Origin: Calocera cornea HHB12733 | Taxonomy: Eukaryota > Basidiomycota > Dacrymycetes > Dacrymycetales > Dacrymycetaceae | DNA length: 64,000 bases | Direction: 5' to 3' | Assembly (NCBI GenBank): GCA_001632435.1 | Contig: KV423962.1 | Location: 1-64,000, forward strand | Notes under the pieces: generated by a model | What the model was told of the DNA's origin: nothing | Seen by the model: the letters and a program-made list of their open reading frames with translations, nothing else | Database searches by the model: none | Shown: piece after piece, positions 37,421 to 49,099 of the stretch | Layout of the letters: the number at the start of each line of letters is the position of its first letter | Numbering within the stretch: the stretch's first letter is position 1 | Translations under genes and position numbers: made by a program

Positions 37421-38190
37421 GGGGAGGAATGCGGAGTAATATAATCCCGCAACTCGAGTTGATGTCATGCTCCGCGCTTTCTTTTTCTATGCTTGATGGC
37501 ATTGTAGATTGTAGCGCGTTTTCGGCTGCAGACTGACCATACAACCTCGTTTTTCAGAGCTGTGATGCAGAAGCACGGTACCGTGTGTTGTCATCCGGTC
37601 TGTATAGCTAGTCGATGTAGATGGTTCCTCCAAACGGTTGTTCCATTACTGGTTGTAGACACTCGCCAATTATGTACAAGTCAGCCGTGCTCGGGCGACT
37701 TGGTGACACTTACCTCTTTTGGAGGGAGGTGGAGGCAGAAGTGGCTCCACGAGGCGATGCCACGAGGGACGAAGACCGCAGCGTATATAGTCAAGAGACG
37801 CGTCATAAGCTCAATGTTATCTTCGGCGCTTAATTTTCTTCCCCACTCCCATTCACGACAAGGTCGACGATATCTTTGGAATTTGCCTTCAAATGGCGGC
37901 CAATGGTAGTATAAAGACCAGGATTGCTTCGCTTTTGAATGGGAAGGTACAAGTGCTGCGCCCTACCATGATTGTTGGCATTCGAAGTAGGAGAGGCGCG
38001 CGACGCGCACCTTGCTAGGTACTGTACAGTTCTTAGCTTCTGTAAGCCAGGGACACAACAGAGTGCAAATTCTGGATCCTGGCTAATCCCAATTCTCATT
38101 CATGCCTCATACCTCTAACAGTGGTGAATACACTCTTCAGCTGAATGAGGCAAGTCATCTGCCCAGGAGCTTGCTCTAACTCTGCTGCTG
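37421..38190. other. Intergenic, no supported gene
   Basis: Spacer between PKL8 and PKL9. Open frames are short and without domains. The last part (from about 38120) aligns with DNA upstream of PKL12 (from about 47760). Confidence 0.45.
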
Positions 38191-39348
38191 CCAGGCAGCA
38201 TCAGGGTTGGCATTCCCGGGTGCATCACTTGCAAATCCAACAATGGAAATAACAGCAGGGCCTCTTTTGCAGCTCATAGTCTCCCTTGGTCACCGTCGAC
38301 ATGATCTCTTGATTCCACCACGCCAATATGCTGCGGAACCCAACTTCCAGTAGAGAGCACTCCTCCTTCAAGCTTGGCGCACAAAATAGAAAGTATGACT
38401 TCAATCACTCCGGATCTCAATCAGCATGCTACCCCATCCCCTTCCTGTGGAAAATATGGCTAAGTGAGTCAAAAATGAGGATTGTGATAGGCAACAAAAC
38501 TTGGAGGGAGGATGACGTCTCTTCTGGCTCTGTTGACACAACACTCAATCCGGATCTGGAGCTCACACTGCTTGTGCACATTGTTTTGCTGTATGCCACA
38601 ATTCTCCGCTTCTTTATCAATGCCTGCCAGAGAACTTATTCCCGGGATGGCGTTGGGAGCTGTGCAGTACCCGTTGCAGTCAAGCAATTTTGGAATGAGA
38701 AGGTGCTGGAGAACAACACTAGCCGAGAGGTGTGTCTAGTGGCTTGTTGTGAATGTTATCTGACAGCGCCGCAGCAGCTAATGAGGGAAGTCAGACGCTG
38801 GAAGCGCCTGGACCACCCCAATTTGCAGTCAGTTTTGGGGATCTCAAGCTCGCCTTGGAGCAACAGCCGCAGCATTTGGGAATTCTGCTTGATCTCCCCT
38901 TGGATGGAGAATGGGGACATTATGTCATACCTCGACTCACATCTTCATGTCAATAGGTTCCCTCTGGTTTGTTCTCATCAATTGACCGCATGAACTGCAT
39001 GTGAGCGTCATACAGCTGCACGATATTGCCCAGGGTCTCACCTTTCTGCATGAACAAGATCCTCCCATCATGCATGGTGATATCCAATGGGTGACGTTGG
39101 CTCCACTTGGTACTTACAAATGTTGATGTGCTGACAGTGCAATATCTTCATCCATGCGAATGGACGGCCAATCCGGTGCAACTATAGCCTGGTTTACTAC
39201 ATCACACGTACCGTACCGCTGACAAATCATCTGCAACTGACTTCCTCCGATGGAAGGCACCAGAGACAATGTGTCCTACCCAGGAACCGGAAGAGAGCCT
39301 CATAGCTGACCTCTTCTCTCTGGCTATGTTCTTCTATGAGGTGCATGG

Positions 39349-39513
39349 TGATAAGAAAACCGGAGCAGGAGGGGACAGTGCAGATCACGTTTGGCGGTTG
39401 ACAGGGGTCACTTGTCAGTTGCAAACGCATAAGGCGGGTAGGTACAGGATAGGTAGCTATTTAAACTAATGCCAGGGCGCACAGACCTCTTGCACGGGCC
39501 AGGTCCCTTATCA
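39349..39513 (-). repeat. LTR, copy 1 (3' LTR in element orientation)
   Basis: Nearly identical to 41167-41330. The two LTRs differ at a handful of sites, mostly CpG-to-TpG/CpA type (for example CAGATCACG against CGGATCGCG). Confidence 0.85.
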
Positions 39514-39949
39514 CACCCCCTTGCACTGGCTAACCCTAACCTTGCAACCCTAACCCTGATGCTTACTAAGCGGAAGCAAAAAAGGAAGTAAAAAAGGAAG
39601 CAAAAACGAAGGTGGGTGCACCTACCAAACTGCATCCAGGCTGGCCTCATACCATCCAGCCCTTCTGCCTCTACTATCAACTCTGCCCAGTGCTACATCC
39701 TTCATGGATGAGGCAGGGGTGTCAACAAAAGCAATAGAAACAATGAAATATAACCAGTGCACCCCCTGAGATTGCATCTCACCCAACCCTCATACATCCA
39801 TGGGAGCTCGCAGCTCACCATACCACGGGCGGAGCACGCGCTCAGTTGGTTATGCTTCTTGGTACTTGGCTATAGCGCAATAGCCACAACTCCAGCAGTG
39901 TCGGGCCCATCCCGGTTGCCGGCTCAGTGTTCGCAATCACGGGTGATAT

Positions 39950-41115
39950 GACCCTTCTCGCCGCAGACGTAACATGTGATATTTTGGTTTGAAGCTTGCT
40001 TGCCAAATCGGGCACAGGCTGCCAAGGTGGCATTTGTCATGCCTTCAGAACCAGCGGATCCTCCGAGTCAACAGGATTCCTCCTCAATGAGGGCACCGGA
40101 GATATCGGAGATGGTGAGGGTCTTTGTGGCGGCAAGGGCACCGGCAATGTTCGCGAAGATCGGGTTGAGATTCCAGATAAAGACATCACATATATCCTCA
40201 TCCGTAAGTTGGATGCCAATGGACTGAAGCTGTGCCGCAAGATTGGTGATGCCATTGACGTAATCACGGATCGGCTTCTTGGTATCATGTGGGTAGCCGT
40301 AGAACGCATGCTTGAGCGTGATCCAATTGGCTCGGGAGTTCTGCTCATAGACATTCTTCAAGGCTGTCCATGCCTCGGGACCATTTGAAATTGCAGGGTT
40401 TTGAATGTAGGAATACTGACTCGGGTCAATCGTCAGGCCAATAATGAGACAAGCTTTATCAGCATGTTGGTCCCATTCATCTCCACCGCTCTTATTGGAA
40501 TCGGGTGGTGTGAGGGCACACCACAGTAACGAGGCTGCCTGATGGTAGACAAGTACAAGAGTCAAGTGGAATAGGTGGAGTAGTGACGTATGAGGGGGTT
40601 TGAGTATAGGGGAATAGGTGTATGATTGACCAAGTGCCTAAGTCCCTATGGTGGGGGATTCCTCAGAGACCAGATCTGAGGAGCTAAGGGGCCTAAAGCC
40701 CACCTATATATACCCTACAGACCTGCATGGGTCAGAGCATGGAACCCATCATGGGGCACATCATGGAGCAGGTCATGGAACGAGGCTGCGCGTGTATGAG
40801 TCGTGGCTGCTGAGTCATGATGAGTGGCCAGACTCATGGCTGCGCAGTTGTCCGGGCCACACTCTAGACCATAGGCCTGGACCCTGAAGGCCGGATTCCC
40901 TGTTGGGAAGTGCTGCTGAAGCAAGTAAGAGCCAAATAAGGAAGGAAAATAGAGTGTCCCCTGACAGGTGGCCAAGGAGTCTTGCCCATGGTTATCTCCC
41001 AGCATCCATACTGCCGTAGCACCAGCTCGATTGCAAACTTCCAGTCATGATAGTTTGAGCCTGTGAGCTTGTGAATGGTGTGGACCAGGTTGCCAGATAC
41101 AGTGGGAGTAGCCAT
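39950..41115 (-). pseudogene. Copia gag remnant
   Basis: The start at 41115 encodes the DUF4219-type gag entry (HKLTGSNYHDWKFAIELVLR). Then at 40500-40068 comes the gag core (WDQHADKACLIIGLTID, AWTALKNVYEQNSRA) and, near 39970, a CCHC zinc knuckle C-X2-C-X4-H-X4-C (CYVCGEKGHITRDC) followed by a stop. Between 40975 and about 40567 the gag frame is interrupted by unrelated DNA with a TATATATA box and TG-type start, possibly a solo LTR of another element. Gag would package the element RNA; here it is defunct. Confidence 0.75.
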
Positions 41116-41166
41116 GGTATAAGACTAGTTGCTTTGGTATAGGTAAAGCGGAACCTGACGCGTTTG

Positions 41167-41330
41167 TAATAAGAAAACCGGAGCAGGAGGGGACAGCGCG
41201 GATCGCGTTTGGCGGTTGACAGGGGTCACTTGTCAGTTGCAAACGCATAAGGCGGGTAGGTAAAGGATAGGTAGCTATTTAAACTAATGCCAGGGCGCAC
41301 AGACCTCTTGCACGGGCCAGGTCCCTTATC
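41167..41330 (-). repeat. LTR, copy 2 (5' LTR in element orientation)
   Basis: Partner of 39349-39513. It keeps CpGs that the other copy has lost, and is followed by the CGTGG target site. Confidence 0.85.
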
Positions 41331-42035
41331 ACGTGGGTGGTACCGTTGCAGTGCTGGCAGTACTGAGGCACATCCGTAGATAATTATGGGGAAGATGCCG
41401 TTCATGCATTAAATTTTCCCGCGGCACACAAATTCTCTCTTGTCAGGTCGCAGACCGGAGATGCCCGCCCAGTGGCAGCAGAGCGACAGACTGTCGAGAT
41501 TGGGAAAGGTTCTGTCCCAGTGTTGGAGACATGATACTATGGCTCGTCCGAATGCGCAGCGAGTGGTGGTACTTCTGAGAGAGATCACTGCTAGCGCCTT
41601 CCTCCAGAGGGAAGTACTCGCGTATAGCAAGTACTGTCCTTGGAAGCAATGCGGAGGAGTATGTGGCGGGTCATCTTGAACCTCAACGGATGCGGTATCC
41701 AGAAGTTGTACCCGCCCATACTCCGGAATCAGAAACAGTGTCCTGGAGCTGCAAGACCAAGCAGATCTGAAGATCTGGAGGCAAGTCGTGTTTGTGATTT
41801 TGAAAGTAGTCGTGTCCCTTTGTCTTGTGTAGAAGGGTGCAGGGGAGGAAGGCGTGGATCGCGTGCCGATGCCCCACCTAAATCTGGATCGCGCGCATCG
41901 ATGGATCCGATTTCGGCACAGCCTCCGAACTTTCCTGAGATTCCCGCTCTTGCTCCGCCGCGCTTGTCGCTGATGACGCGGGCAACTACGCATGAGCGTA
42001 CGACGGCCTCATAACTCACTATCTTGTGCTCTACT

Positions 42036-43770
42036 ATGTCCTCGCGTCGAATATTCTCTTGGCTTCCTGTGCTAGTGGTGTGGTCCGACGATGTAAGACT
42101 TGCGTTATGAGACTGTCAAGCATCGAAGAGCACTCAATGCGTGCTCAGGTGCTACAGAGCGCCCAAGCTGATCTTGCGGATGCCGCCGATCGAGCAATCC
42201 AACTGATCATCGACCTCGCGGAGCAGGAGGAAACCGTGCCGGAGGAAACTCGCTCGGCGCTTGCTAAGTAAGCACACCGTGTTTTGTATTGTTCCTCACT
42301 AACTGTTTCAGTGCAACGAGCCACGCAAATCAATACTTGAACACGCTCAAGACCTTCCAGGGGCGATTATCAAGCGCGACGACCGTCAGGAAGAACTTGG
42401 AGGAGAGGCTGCGGGATCTTGAGGGAGCCATTGCCGACATCGAGGTAGTGTGAATTCTGCAAACTCCACAACTCCGCCCCCTCACAACACGCGTCCTGAT
42501 GATGGATAGGCGGGGCGAAAACCGGACAACCTTCGGGGAAGGCAAGAACATCATCTTTCATCAGTAGCTTCACGATCTCAAAGCAGTGGTTATAGATTCC
42601 GTGACCCAAGGCACTACAGCCGTACGGGTCCGCTCCGAGAGTCACTGGATACCATTGGAGACGAGGACCGTTTACCGGGAGACATCACCCAGCAGGTCAC
42701 GAAGTCAGCAACCGATCCCACTCACAGTCCGAATTACGACATATGGTTCGGTGAATATCGCTCAGAGGCGGAATCGTCTTCTCCAATTAAAGTCGCCCTC
42801 AAGGCAAGTCGTACCTACAGCATTCTAAGGCAAGAACGTCTTCATCAGGTAACACGGTCTCCTTTCCCTCTTATCGCCTGCACTACCTCATCATCCAGAA
42901 AGCGGACCATGAAATCAAGAGATGGATCCCTTTGAGCCATCCGAACGTCTTAGCCTTTCTGGGAACCGCTGATTTGGGCAAGAATTATCCGCATCCATAC
43001 TGTTTCGTGGTCCCTTGGATGGACAACGGGAACATCATGCGGTATCTAGCAAGTCATGTAGACGCGGACAAGTCTCAGCTCGTCAGTACGCGCTCCTTCG
43101 AGTCATCTACCTTCTGACACCGCTGCAAAAGGTGCTGGAAATGACATCTGGTCTTCGATACCTCCATTCACAAACACCTCCTATTGTACATGGCCGTCTC
43201 AAAGGGGTTCGTGTCTGCGTTCTGAGTCCCGAACTATTTTTCGCTAACTGAATGCCCATTCACAGTCCAACGTGTTGGTATCGGAAACTGGCACTGCGGT
43301 CCTGTGCGACTACGGCCAGGGTAGATTCGCGGATGTCATACCAAATATGACGACCCACCTCGCCCCAGAGTGGGTGCGCTGGAGTGCTCCAGAGCACTTC
43401 GCAGTGACCTCCCGAAATCGCGACATGGAATGGGATTCAGTCAGGATGCCATCCTCCGACATCTTCTCCTTGGGCATGACTATCTATGAGGTACGCTAGT
43501 AGTGTTCTAGAGGCGTCATAACCGGCTAAGGCATTCATGGTGCAGATGTTATCGGGGCACGAACCTTTTGCAGATAAGACGAGCCGAGTTGCTCGTGACG
43601 CTATCCAAGATGCAGAGCGTCCCGAGATTCCAGACGAGTGGAGGAGTGATGAACGCAATTCCGGAATAGTGCACCTCATGACGGAGTGTTGGACTCACCA
43701 GCCCGAGCAACGTCCTGATATATCTGAAGCGGTGACTCTGTTGAAGCGCATGACTGGTTGTACGACCTGA
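42036..43770 (+). CDS. PKL10: helical N-terminus + pseudokinase (HGR/DYG)
   Basis: The start at 42036 opens a hydrophobic exon (MSSRRIFSWLPVLVVWSDD). Helical exons follow at about 42120-42269 (SAQADLADAADRAIQLII) and 42312-42443 (QYLNTLKTFQGRLSS, NLEERLRDLEGAIADIE). After an unusually long intron comes the linker and N-lobe (about 42645-42849) with LPGDITQQVT, YDIWFGEY and IKVALKASRTY. Then HPNVLAFLGTADL and PWMDNGNIMRYL; catalytic loop VHGRLKG (Asp to Arg); NVLVSETGTAVLCDYG; APEHF; DIFSLGMTIYEV; C-lobe RPEIPDEW and PEQRPD, stop at 43770. The frame is complete. It is a close paralogue of PKL13. Confidence 0.78.
42450..42645 (-). other. Antisense ankyrin-like fragment within a PKL10 intron
   Basis: The minus strand of this long intron encodes GADPYGCSALGHGIYNHC then FEIVKLLM, which resembles one ankyrin repeat (GAD...G.SAL..... 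EIVKLLL), followed by KDDVLAFPEGCPVF. No start or further repeats are seen. The same fragment is in PKL13 (about 49804-50001). It is probably a captured piece of an ankyrin gene, or chance. Confidence 0.4.
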
Positions 43771-44254
43771 GGCCTATCCAGGAGATGAGCCCGTAAACCA
43801 TTAACCCCGTCGTTCTGCAACGTTGATTGATCGCTATCCTTCTTGTCTCCAGAGCCCATAAGGAATCCGTTGTGGATGCGCAGTGCGGACGTTTAATGTA
43901 ATATAACATAGCTTCCACTGAGCGGAAATGACACAGGACTTCAACCTGAGCGTTTGCGGCGCTTGAAGGAACGGCCCAGACAACGCATCAGTGCATCTGG
44001 AGCTTCGAAAGAAGCAAAGAATCCGAGACCCTGTTCAATACATATAGAAGTCTTGCCTTTTTGGGGAGTGGAAACAGATTCCTATCCATGAGGCCCCGCG
44101 GCTCCGCCATGAGGCCAAGGCGCGATAACGGCCGGCATCCCTGAAAGCTTAAGTGTCAAGCAACGAGGTTTGAAGCGCGCCATTGTGTTCGAGAGTTCGG
44201 GTGACCACAACTCATCTTTGCACTGCGGCCGCCCACTTCCTTCAGAGACTCGCC

Positions 44255-46384
44255 ATGTCCAAGCAGAAGTCATTCAAAAGCTTTGTCACATCCCTTTTAC
44301 CCGGCAAGGTTAGGCCATCTGTCGTCGACATGGGATGATGGGTGCCTGTTTCATCTGACATTCGCTTGTAGCCTAGTAGCGATCAGGAGCCCACCGTGAA
44401 TGGAGAGTCTAGTACCAAGCCACAGCCGAGCGCCAATCGACTGCCCAGTACTACTCGACAGCCTACTACCCCTCCACAGGTCAATGTCAATCGAGGGGGT
44501 GGTACCAGCCAAGATCTCAGTACCAGTAGCGATCCCAGTGGGAATCGGGATCTCAGTGCCAATCGGGGCGGTCAATCGGTTCGAGAGAATTTGGAGCGTC
44601 TCAAAGAATACAGTCTTCAACAGATACTCTACATGGACGGGTTGAAGCTTGGCAGGCCAGACTCTCAAGAGATCCTGAACGATCCTTCCATGGTGTCGGA
44701 AATGGAGCACACGAACCGGTGATTACTCATCGTTCTAGCCCGTGGAAGTAGATCTTGACGGCGTGGCGTTTAGAATTGCGTGCAAGAGCCTGAAGCTGAC
44801 AGGAGATCTGAAATCAGGACTCCCAGAACAAGTCCTTAATGGGAGCGCGGCAAACGTGTTGGCTCAAATCAGGGCATCGACCGCAGAGCTCGAGCTGGCG
44901 GTAAAGGATCTTACGGTTCGTGTGTCAATGGGAACTGTCGTCCGCACTCGCTGATGAATACCCCTTAACGATCAAACAGGAGCACATGGCCCGGAGAGAG
45001 GAAACCCTTGAGCTTCTCTCCACAAATCCCTTCCCTCCGACCCAGGTGAGTATACCGGTATACAGGTGGAATACAGCTGCAACCTCATTGGGTTTAATAG
45101 GCTTCTCAAGCACTTGTCGATGGACCGTTGGAAGAGGCACTTGAAACTATGCTTCCCGGATGTGTCTATGTCAATCGCAAGCGCGGTATCTTTACTACCT
45201 TTTCAGACACCTTCGACGGATCGTACTATCCGCATCCTGAAGCTCCTCAGCAAGTTCAACATGTGGCTATCAAGAACTTCAGGCTCCTGAATACGAGATC
45301 CGAGCCCCCGGCGAGAAGGGATGAACTGGTGATTTGTTCTCCCACTTATTAGCAATCCGTCGCCTCTAATGCGGTTCCACAAGTATCGCAGCGTCGCACG
45401 GGAACTACGGGTCTTTCAAACGCTGCAACACGAGAATGTTCTTCAATTCCTTGGTACGGCAAACGTGGCAATTCCTGGCAACGGCATCCAGCCGCTTTGT
45501 TTGATCACTCCATGGATGATCCATGGAAACGTATTAGAGTATCTGATGAAGTATCAATTTGCCGACAGAATTGCCCTGGTAAGCTCTAAGTTTGATTGCA
45601 CACTTACGCGTGTTCAGTATCTGTGAGCAGCTCCGGGGGATTGCCACAGGACTGTTGTACTTGCACACACGGACGCCCCAACCAATTATCCACGGCGACA
45701 TCAAAGGGGTCAGCCTGTCACCCTGAATTACGAGTGGTCATAGTGAAGCTGACAACTGGTCTCATAGCAAAACGTGCTCGTCGACCAGAATGGCGTTCCT
45801 AAGATCGCCGACTTTGGTTTGTCACGATATATCGATCTCAACGTTGTGCAAACGCACGACACGCCCAACTCGGCGGTGATTGGGACGCACATTTGGATGG
45901 CACCTGAAAGATTGGATCCTCACTTGTTCGGCATGCGGACCATGCAAACCTGGGTTCCGGCGTCCGATTCCTACTCCTATGGGATGCTGACCTTTGAGGT
46001 ATGTACAGTAGGCAGTCCCCAGGCTATTCTTGACCGGTCGTTCACGCGTGTCTCAAGGTCATCAGCGGCCGGGCGCCCTTCCCAGTACCAACGGGAGGCA
46101 ACTACATACCTTTCGCGCGGTCTGTAATCGCGGGCGTACGGCCGAAGCTCCCTACACACAACCCGGATGACCACGACACGGCCCAAGTGCTTGAGGTCAT
46201 GCAGATGTGCTGGCAGAGCGACCGGGCCAAGAGACCAAGTATGGATCGCGTGCTGCAGCTGCTCCCGCCTCGACCTAGGTACGGTGGACCACCCACTATC
46301 ACAGATGTAGGCGGCAGCACGCCGGCCACTAGACCCTCCGGTGACGGAGAACGACCTCCAACACGAAGTGTCTCAGGGCACTGA
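44255..46384 (+). CDS. PKL11: kinase with intact catalytic motifs and a disordered/helical N-terminus
   Basis: The start at 44255 opens a short exon (MSKQKSFKSFVTSLLPGK). A Ser/Asn/Thr/Pro-rich low-complexity exon follows (44373-44720; TTRQPTTPPQVNVNRGG) and ends in a helix. Then helical exons (44741-44915; 44980-45044), an N-lobe exon (about 45100-45329) with SDTFDGSYYP and HVAIKNFRLL, QHENVLQFLGTANV and PWMIHGNVLEYL, catalytic loop IIHGDIKG with its intron, NVLVDQNGVPKIADFG, WMAPERL, DSYSYGMLTFEV, C-lobe RPKLPTHNP and KRPSM, and a Pro/Ser-rich tail ending at 46384. VAIK, HGD, DFG and APE are all canonical, so this is the best candidate for an active kinase in the right-hand array. Confidence 0.8.
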
Positions 46385-47146
46385 AGAGGGTTTCTCTGAC
46401 TCTGTGACCTGAGTATCTTTCAGAATCCTTCCATCCCTCTTATCTGTCTCTTTATGCAGTACGTATCCTATGAAGACTAGTGATTTTGACGCGAAGCATT
46501 TTTCTTCCGCAAACTATTGAGGATATGAAAAGCCAAGGGTGTCCTGAGTTTAGGACCGCGACCGAGTGTGTCTAACTGGCAAGCTATTTCAGTACCGGTA
46601 GTCGACCTGCAGCCATGATCCTGGCTCTATGTAGTTATTGATCTACACACGGTGTTCCTCAACGCAGCTCTGAAGCGCGACATGATATGACTGAATGTGG
46701 AGCGAGCTCCAGAGGGCGATCGAGAGTGGTCTAATTAAGATGGTAGCGCGCAGCCGCTCTTAGCACCCGATGGTCGTATCCCCACGTTCCCGTATAGGGG
46801 CGGCAGGATCACGTGCATGTGGCTCGCTGCTCTTCCGGGCGTTGCGCCGCGGCTCAGCGCTCGCGAGCCTCATGTCCATCCACGCGCCGCCCATACCCAT
46901 TGTCTACCTTAGAAGGGATCTCACTTCCCCTTTCTTCCGAGGTAGCGCCAACGGAAAAACACCCGTCTATACGCGCTCTTCAGGGAACGCCAAGAGGTTA
47001 CTGTCCATCGACATCAGCCCATCGATCACCCTCGATCGCGCGATCCTCTCCGCTCCGGTAGCGCTCGAGCCTCTATCAGTCTGAACATCATTGTCCTGTG
47101 CGTCACCAGGAGTATATGTTTCACTCATAAACGGGCCACCAGCAGC
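46385..47146. other. Intergenic, with a duplicated 125-bp block
   Basis: No gene seen. The block at about 46965-47090 (ACGCGCTCTTCAGGGAACGC to TCTGAACATC) recurs at about 51130-51253 just after PKL13. Confidence 0.5.
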
Positions 47147-47540
47147 ATGCTCGCCCTCTCCGCGATCCCCGCCCTCCCGTGGTCCTACCTGCCCCAACCC
47201 CTCCCCCTCCTCACCCTCCTCCGCCCCCTCTCCTCCCCCCTCCGCAACCTCCCCCACCCGCCCACCGGGCCCGACGCCTGGTTATGGGGAAACGTCCGCG
47301 ACATCTTCCAGGCGCAGGCCGGCGAGATCCATATCCGATAGGAGAAGTAACTGGGCCAGGTGTTCGTCTATCGGGGTCCGTCTCTCTCTCTTGCGCCGTC
47401 CCCCCCTACTCAAGGGGGGAGGGAGCGAGAGCCCCAGCGCTATCGAGCCCCGCTGACCACCCACCAGCGCTACCGCATCTCCACGACCGATTGTGCCACG
47501 ACTCTGTCTTTTCGACCCAGACGACTGGTTGATTCCTTGT
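47147..47540 (+). pseudogene. Cytochrome P450 N-terminal fragment
   Basis: This encodes the membrane anchor and Pro-rich hinge of a P450 (LLRPLSSPLRNLPHPPTGPD, WLWGNVRDI). Two stops, TAG and TAA, stand where the copy at 53389 has Trp and Glu codons (near 47338-47348). After the next exon start (HQRYRISTTD) similarity ends near 47490. No I-helix or haem region is present. Duplicate of the start of the 53.4-kb pseudogene. Confidence 0.8.
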
Positions 47541-47909
47541 CAAACTGAACTGCACGCCGATGTATCGCCCCTCCCAGTAGGAATTCCGGCCCATGTGCAA
47601 TGCTGAGGCCAAATACGTCACTTCTCTCATCTCCAAACGCTAATCAAGGACCAATCCGGCGTGTGCGGCGCATTGCTGAGCTCTCCCCTCTCCCCTTCTT
47701 TCCTCCGCCGCGCTGGAAAAGCGGAGAGTGCCACGTTCAGCAACGTGGCGAATACTTTTGTCAGCTGAATGATGCGAGTTATCTGCCCAGGAGCTCGCTC
47801 TAACTCTGCTGCTGCCAGACCGCGTCAGGGCTGGCATTCCCGGGTGCATCGTTTGCAAATCCGACCATGGAAATAACAGCGGGGCCTCTTGCGCGGCTCA
47901 TAGTCTCCC

Positions 47910-49030
47910 TTGGTCAGCATCGACATGATCTCTCGATTCCACCGCGCCTATCTGTTGCGGAACCCAACTTCCAGTAAAGAGCACTCGTCCTTCGAGCTTG
48001 GTGCACGAAATAGACAGTATGACTTCGATCACTCCGGATCTCAATCAGCATGCTGCCCTATCCCCTTCCTGTGGAAAATATGGCTAAGCGAGTCAAAAAT
48101 GAGGATCGTGATAGGCGACGAGACTTGGAGGGAGGAGGACGTCTCTTCCGGCTCTGTTGACACAACACTCGATCCGGATCTGGGTCTCACATTGCTTGTG
48201 CACGTCGTCGCGCCGTATGCCACAGTTCTACGCTTCGTTATCGATGACTTCCAGCGCACTTATTCGCCGGACGGCGTTCGGAGCTGTGCAGTACCCGTTG
48301 CAGTCAGGCGATTCCGGAATAAGAAGGTGCTGGAGAACAACGACAATCGAGAGGTGCGTCTAGTGGCTTGTTGTGAACACTATCTGACAGCGTTGCAGTA
48401 GGTAATGAGTGAAGTGGGACGCTGGAAGCGCCTGGACCACCCCAATGTGCAGTCAATTTGGGGGATCTCAAGCTCGCCTTGGGGCGACAGCCGCGACACT
48501 CGGGAATTCTGCTTGATCTCCCCTTTGACGGAGAACGGGGACATTATGTCATACCTCGACTGCATCTTCATATCGATAGGTTCCCTCCGGTTTGTTCTCA
48601 TCGATTGACCGCATGAACCGAACCGCATGTGACCGTCATACAACTGCAAGATATTGCCCAAGGTCTCGCCTCTCTGCATGAACAAGATCCTCCCATCGTG
48701 CATGGTGATATCCGAGGGGTGAAGTTGGCCTGACTTGGTACTTACAACTGTTGATGTGCTGACAGTGCAATGTCTTCATCGAGGCGAATGGACGGGCGGT
48801 CCTGTGCGACTATGGCCTGATTTACTACATCACACGTACCGTACCGCTGACGAATCATCTTGCGACCGACTTCCTCCGATGGAAGGCACCAGAGACGATG
48901 CATCCTACCCAGGAGGTACTTCTGAGAGAGATCACTGCTAGCGCCTTCCTCCAGAGGGAAGTACTCGCGTATAGCAAGTACCGTCCTTGGCAGCAATGCG
49001 GAGGGGTATGGGTATGTAGCAGGTCGTTTT
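47910..49030 (+). pseudogene. PKL12: kinase-like pseudogene, sister of PKL9
   Basis: KYDFNHSGSQ-like entry (QYDFDHSGSQSACCPIPF), VPVAVRRFRNKKVLENN with beta3 Lys to Arg (48330), a TAG where PKL9 has CAG at the start of the next exon (about 48400), then MSEVGRWKRLDHPN, catalytic loop VHGDIRG (48712), VFIEANGRAVLCDYG, DFLRWKAPET, and directly LLREITASAFL. The segment from alphaF to alphaI that PKL9 keeps is deleted here. CpG content is much higher than in PKL9. No functional kinase can be made. Confidence 0.75.
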
Positions 49031-49099
49031 GAACCTCTACGGATGCAGTATCCAGAAGTTGTAACCGCCCATACTCGGGAATCAGAAACAGTGTCTTGG

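Larger units (their letters stand above)
39349..41330 (-). mobile_element. Degenerate Copia-type LTR retrotransposon (gag remnant only)
   Basis: Two direct repeats of about 165 bp (39349-39513 and 41167-41330) end in TGATAAG/CTTATCA, the right copy having TA for TG. Flanks are CATGG (39344-39348) and CGTGG (41331-41335), a 5-bp target duplication with one CpG-to-CpA change. The interior, read on the minus strand, has only gag-like sequence and no protease, integrase or reverse transcriptase, so it is non-autonomous or deleted. It lies in an intron of PKL9, opposite to that gene. Confidence 0.82.
38191..41679 (+). pseudogene. PKL9: kinase-like pseudogene, split by an LTR retrotransposon
   Basis: A sister of PKL12. 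Segments: KYDFNHSGSQSACYPIPF to VPVAVKQFWNEKVLENN (38328-38730); MREVRRWKRLDHPNLQSVLG and PWMENGDIMSYL (38780-38970); the catalytic loop MHGDIQW (39075), where the usual Gly is Trp; then NYS in place of DYG; DFLRWKAPET; LFSLAMFFYEV (39240-39340). A retrotransposon interrupts the following intron, and the C-lobe resumes at 41445 (RRPEMPAQWQQSD, LSQCWRHD). Frame breaks occur near 39200. Many sites that are CpG in PKL12 are TpG or CpA here. Confidence 0.75.

Noticed and set aside
44351..44710. A minus-strand frame with Thr/Gly/Ile repeats opposite PKL11
   Set aside because: It mirrors the low-complexity exon of PKL11 and has no domain of its own.
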